Origin: Bacillota bacterium
GTDB lineage: Bacteria > Bacillota > Clostridia > Acetivibrionales > DSM-27016
NCBI GenBank assembly: GCA_023390115.1
Contig: JAEWDM010000021.1
Span: 1-64,000, forward strand
Reading direction: 5' to 3'
DNA: 64,000 nucleotides
Made by a program: the position numbers and the translations under genes. This document shows positions 61,791 through 64,000 of this stretch, piece after piece. Below the pieces are notes generated by a model that did not search any database, was not told where the DNA came from, and worked only from the letters and a program-made list of their open reading frames with translations. Position 1 is the first letter of the stretch, and every line of letters begins with the position of its first letter.

Positions 61791-63590
61791 TTATACCGGA
61801 ATCTGTATAACGAACTCGGTGCCTTTGCCGGGTTCACTGTTGACCTTTATATCTCCGCTATAAAGATTTACTATGTGCTTTACAATGGAAAGCCCCAGTC
61901 CCGTGCCCCCCATATTTCTTGATCTTCCCTTATCTACCCTGTAGAAGCGCTCAAAGATTCTGGAGAGATGTTCCTGTGCTATTCCTATTCCCGTATCTTT
62001 TACAGATATTACTACTTTACCCTCTGCCTTAAAGCACTTCACTGTTACTGTACCGTTTTCTACATTGTATTTAATTGCATTATCTATTAAGTTTATAAGC
62101 ATTTGCTTAATCCTGTCCCTATTTGCTATTATTGACACATTGCCGGAGATATTCGCTATAAGGCTTATGGATTTTTTCTCGGCAACGCCTTCCAAAATGG
62201 ACAGTACTTCGGCGATAATGGGTCTTAAATTATGTCTTGCAAGATTTGTATCCTTCTGATTGGTCTCTATTTCCGAAAGCTGTAGAATGTCATTTATAAG
62301 CATATACAGCCTTTCAGCCTCAATATCTATTATCTCAAGAAACTTTTCAGACACATCGGGATCATTTATAGCGCCGCTTCTAAGAGTTTCCACAAAGCCT
62401 CTTATTGATGTCAGAGGGGTTTTAAGCTCATGGGTAACATTTGAAACAAATTCCGTACGGATTTGCTCAAGCTTTTTAACATTTGTGATGTCCTGTATAA
62501 ATATAATTCCCCCTGATATCAGATACTTATCCTGCTCGGACATGTGTGTGGATTTAATGGGATTTGTATAGATCCTTAAAACCTTGTCCTCGGGAGGTCC
62601 TATAATTATTTCATTAGCAGAGGATATGTTTTGTTCTATAGCTTGCTTAATAAAAGTATTTATCTGATTATTCCGCACAAGCTCTATAATATTCATGCCT
62701 GTCACATTTTGCTGCACATCCGCACCGAACATTTCACATGCCATAGTATTTATAAGAATAATCCTGTATTTGTTATCAACTGCAATTATTCCGTTTATCA
62801 TACTATTTATTATAGAATCAAACTGAAGATTTTTATCTATCAGGTCAGCCACCGTCTTATCCAGTTTGTCAGCCATTTCATTAAAGGTTTGCGAAAGCTG
62901 CTCCAGCTCATCCTTAGCGTGTATGTCAAGGCGCTTTTGATAGTTTCCGTTTGAAATTTCTTTAGAAGCCCATATGAGTTCATTAATAGGATTAATTATG
63001 GAATGAGAAAACTTCAGCGCGAGCAGGGATGTAAGAAGAAGGCCTGCAATCATGCCTGCCAGAGTATAGTACAGCATAAGCCTGTCGATGTTTTTAAGCT
63101 GCATCAGAGGGACGGCTACTCTCACTGCTGCTTCCGTATTGCTGAGAGGCATGGCCATATATATAAAATCTATGTTAAGAGTAGTGCTATGTCTTATATC
63201 CCGGCCGAATTTACCCTTAATGGCTTCCTGTACCTCCTTGCGGTTAAGGTGGTTTTCCATTGCTTTAAAGTCAGTCTGTGATTCACCCAGTACATTGCCT
63301 TTAAAATCTATAAAGGTAATTCTTGTATTAACCTTTTCATCAGACGCAGGAGGAATTGGGGAGTCGTTCAAAAGGGAGGAATAGGCCCGGGCCAGCCGGT
63401 TGTAGTCTAAAACCTGTCCGGATGACAGCTTCTCGGATATTTGATAGTCGATTAATATAGCCGTGTTCTTTAATTTTTCCTCAACCTCATATTTATAAAA
63501 GCTTTGCGCCAGCTTAGAAGTGAAGAAGCCTGTAATGGACAGCCCAAGAACCACTAATAGCACATAATACATAAAAATCTTTTTTTTCAT
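61791..63590 (-). CDS. PhoR-like sensor histidine kinase
   Basis: The protein has an N-terminal membrane segment, an extracellular region to about 165, a second membrane segment (about 170-193), HAMP (SHSIINPINELIWASKEIS), a PAS domain (about 255-370), HisKA with HELKTPLTSIRG and an ATPase domain with LINLIDNAIKYN, VKDTGIGI and GGTGLGLSI. This is the layout of PhoR/WalK-type kinases. ATG 63590 has better ribosome binding site spacing than the in-frame ATG at 63596. It follows its regulator gene and converges on the GH94-like gene with only eight bases between the stops. Confidence 0.92.
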   Translation of the reverse strand: MKKKIFMYYVLLVVLGLSITGFFTSKLAQSFYKYEVEEKLKNTAILIDYQISEKLSSGQVLDYNRLARAYSSLLNDSPIPPASDEKVNTRITFIDFKGNVLGESQTDFKAMENHLNRKEVQEAIKGKFGRDIRHSTTLNIDFIYMAMPLSNTEAAVRVAVPLMQLKNIDRLMLYYTLAGMIAGLLLTSLLALKFSHSIINPINELIWASKEISNGNYQKRLDIHAKDELEQLSQTFNEMADKLDKTVADLIDKNLQFDSIINSMINGIIAVDNKYRIILINTMACEMFGADVQQNVTGMNIIELVRNNQINTFIKQAIEQNISSANEIIIGPPEDKVLRIYTNPIKSTHMSEQDKYLISGGIIFIQDITNVKKLEQIRTEFVSNVTHELKTPLTSIRGFVETLRSGAINDPDVSEKFLEIIDIEAERLYMLINDILQLSEIETNQKDTNLARHNLRPIIAEVLSILEGVAEKKSISLIANISGNVSIIANRDRIKQMLINLIDNAIKYNVENGTVTVKCFKAEGKVVISVKDTGIGIAQEHLSRIFERFYRVDKGRSRNMGGTGLGLSIVKHIVNLYSGDIKVNSEPGKGTEFVIQIPV

Positions 63591-63614
63591 GTCCATCTAC
63601 CTCTGATAAAACAG

Positions 63615-64000
63615 CTATTGCTGCTTCTGCTTAAAGCCCTTATCGTTAAAACGGTACCCTATACCCCGGACAGTCTCTATATAGACAGGGTTGTTGTCGT
63701 CATCCTCTATTTTCTGCCTCAGGTAGCGGATGTGCACATCAACGGTCCTGGTTTCTCCATAGTAATCAAAGCCCCATACCTTTTCAAGCAGCAAATCTCT
63801 TGACAACACCTTGCCCTTGTTCTGTACAAGCATTTTAAGCAACTCAAATTCCTTCAAAGGGAGCTCAAGCAGCTTTCCTGCTTTTACTACCTCTCTCCTT
63901 ATACAATCTATAGTTATATCTCCATGTTGTATTACCTCAGATTCCTGGGGAATTTGATTATTCACTCTTCTGAACATGGCCTTGACCCTTGCCACAAGCT
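63615..64000 (-). CDS. PhoB/OmpR-type response regulator, N-terminal part outside window
   Basis: The visible 128 residues are the linker and the winged-helix DNA-binding domain: LVARVKAMFRRVN, then LELPLKEFELLKMLVQNKG, VWGFDYYGETRTVDVHIRYL and VETVRGIGYRF. The frame is open to the window end, so the receiver domain lies beyond it. With the kinase gene 24 bp downstream it forms a PhoBR-like pair, probably for phosphate or cell envelope signals. Confidence 0.92.
   Translation of the reverse strand, partial: LVARVKAMFRRVNNQIPQESEVIQHGDITIDCIRREVVKAGKLLELPLKEFELLKMLVQNKGKVLSRDLLLEKVWGFDYYGETRTVDVHIRYLRQKIEDDDNNPVYIETVRGIGYRFNDKGFKQKQQ

Overview
The window looks like chromosome from an anaerobic, Gram-positive Clostridia-type bacterium. 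The evidence is AGA/AGG-rich arginine usage, strong AAGGAGG ribosome binding sites, many GTG/TTG starts, a T-box leader before pheST, a ClpE-type chaperone, a YesM/YesN pair, a Gram-positive LexA box before uvrA, and an oxygen-independent (CbiX/CbiD/CbiG type) cobalamin pathway. I cannot name the species.

Layout. 1-4.7 kb: the 3' part of a RAYT (Y1/HUH) transposase, an FAD-dependent oxidoreductase, cardiolipin synthase and an inositol-monophosphatase-like enzyme. 4.8-8.1 kb: a consensus promoter, a leader with a long perfect palindrome, and a three-gene NrtABC/SsuABC-type ABC importer whose CGN-rich arginine usage differs from its neighbours and which is flanked by GGGGACATTCC repeats. 8.2-12.3 kb: T-box, pheS, pheT and a terminator. 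12.4-18.4 kb: an accessory cluster with a stand-alone NRPS condensation/epimerisation-like protein, three paralogous family 2 glycosyltransferases and a GNAT acetyltransferase; this is the best candidate for an undescribed biosynthetic system. 18.6-19.8 kb: a long-form PRPP synthetase homologue.

19.8-42.2 kb: a cobalamin riboswitch with a strong terminator precedes 22 same-strand genes that cover nearly all of anaerobic adenosylcobalamin synthesis, together with the early tetrapyrrole genes. HemA, HemL, HemB, HemC and a CobA-HemD fusion make precorrin-2. SirC and CbiX make cobalt-sirohydrochlorin. CbiL, CbiH, CbiF, CbiG, CbiD, CbiJ, the CbiE-CbiT fusion, CbiC and CbiA make cobyrinate diamide. 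CobO, CbiP, CbiB, CobD, CobU, CobS and CobC complete the nucleotide loop. No cobT and no cobalt transporter is present.

42.2-44.8 kb: two tandem ECF-type S components, each with a nearly identical promoter and operator-like inverted repeat, then a class V aminotransferase. 45-50.8 kb: uvrA with its own LexA box and terminator, an AT-rich gap of about 550 bp, and clpE. 50.9-61.8 kb: a carbohydrate module with a solute-binding lipoprotein plus YesM-type kinase and YesN-type regulator (possibly a three-component sensor), two LplB/YtcP-type permeases, a second solute-binding lipoprotein, and a GH94-like protein with several altered active-site positions. 61.8-64 kb: a minus-strand PhoR-like kinase and a PhoB-like regulator cut by the window edge.

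Dispersed GGGGACATTCC/GGAATGTCCCC elements and two C-rich/G-rich hairpins lie between genes. I saw no rRNA, tRNA or CRISPR array.
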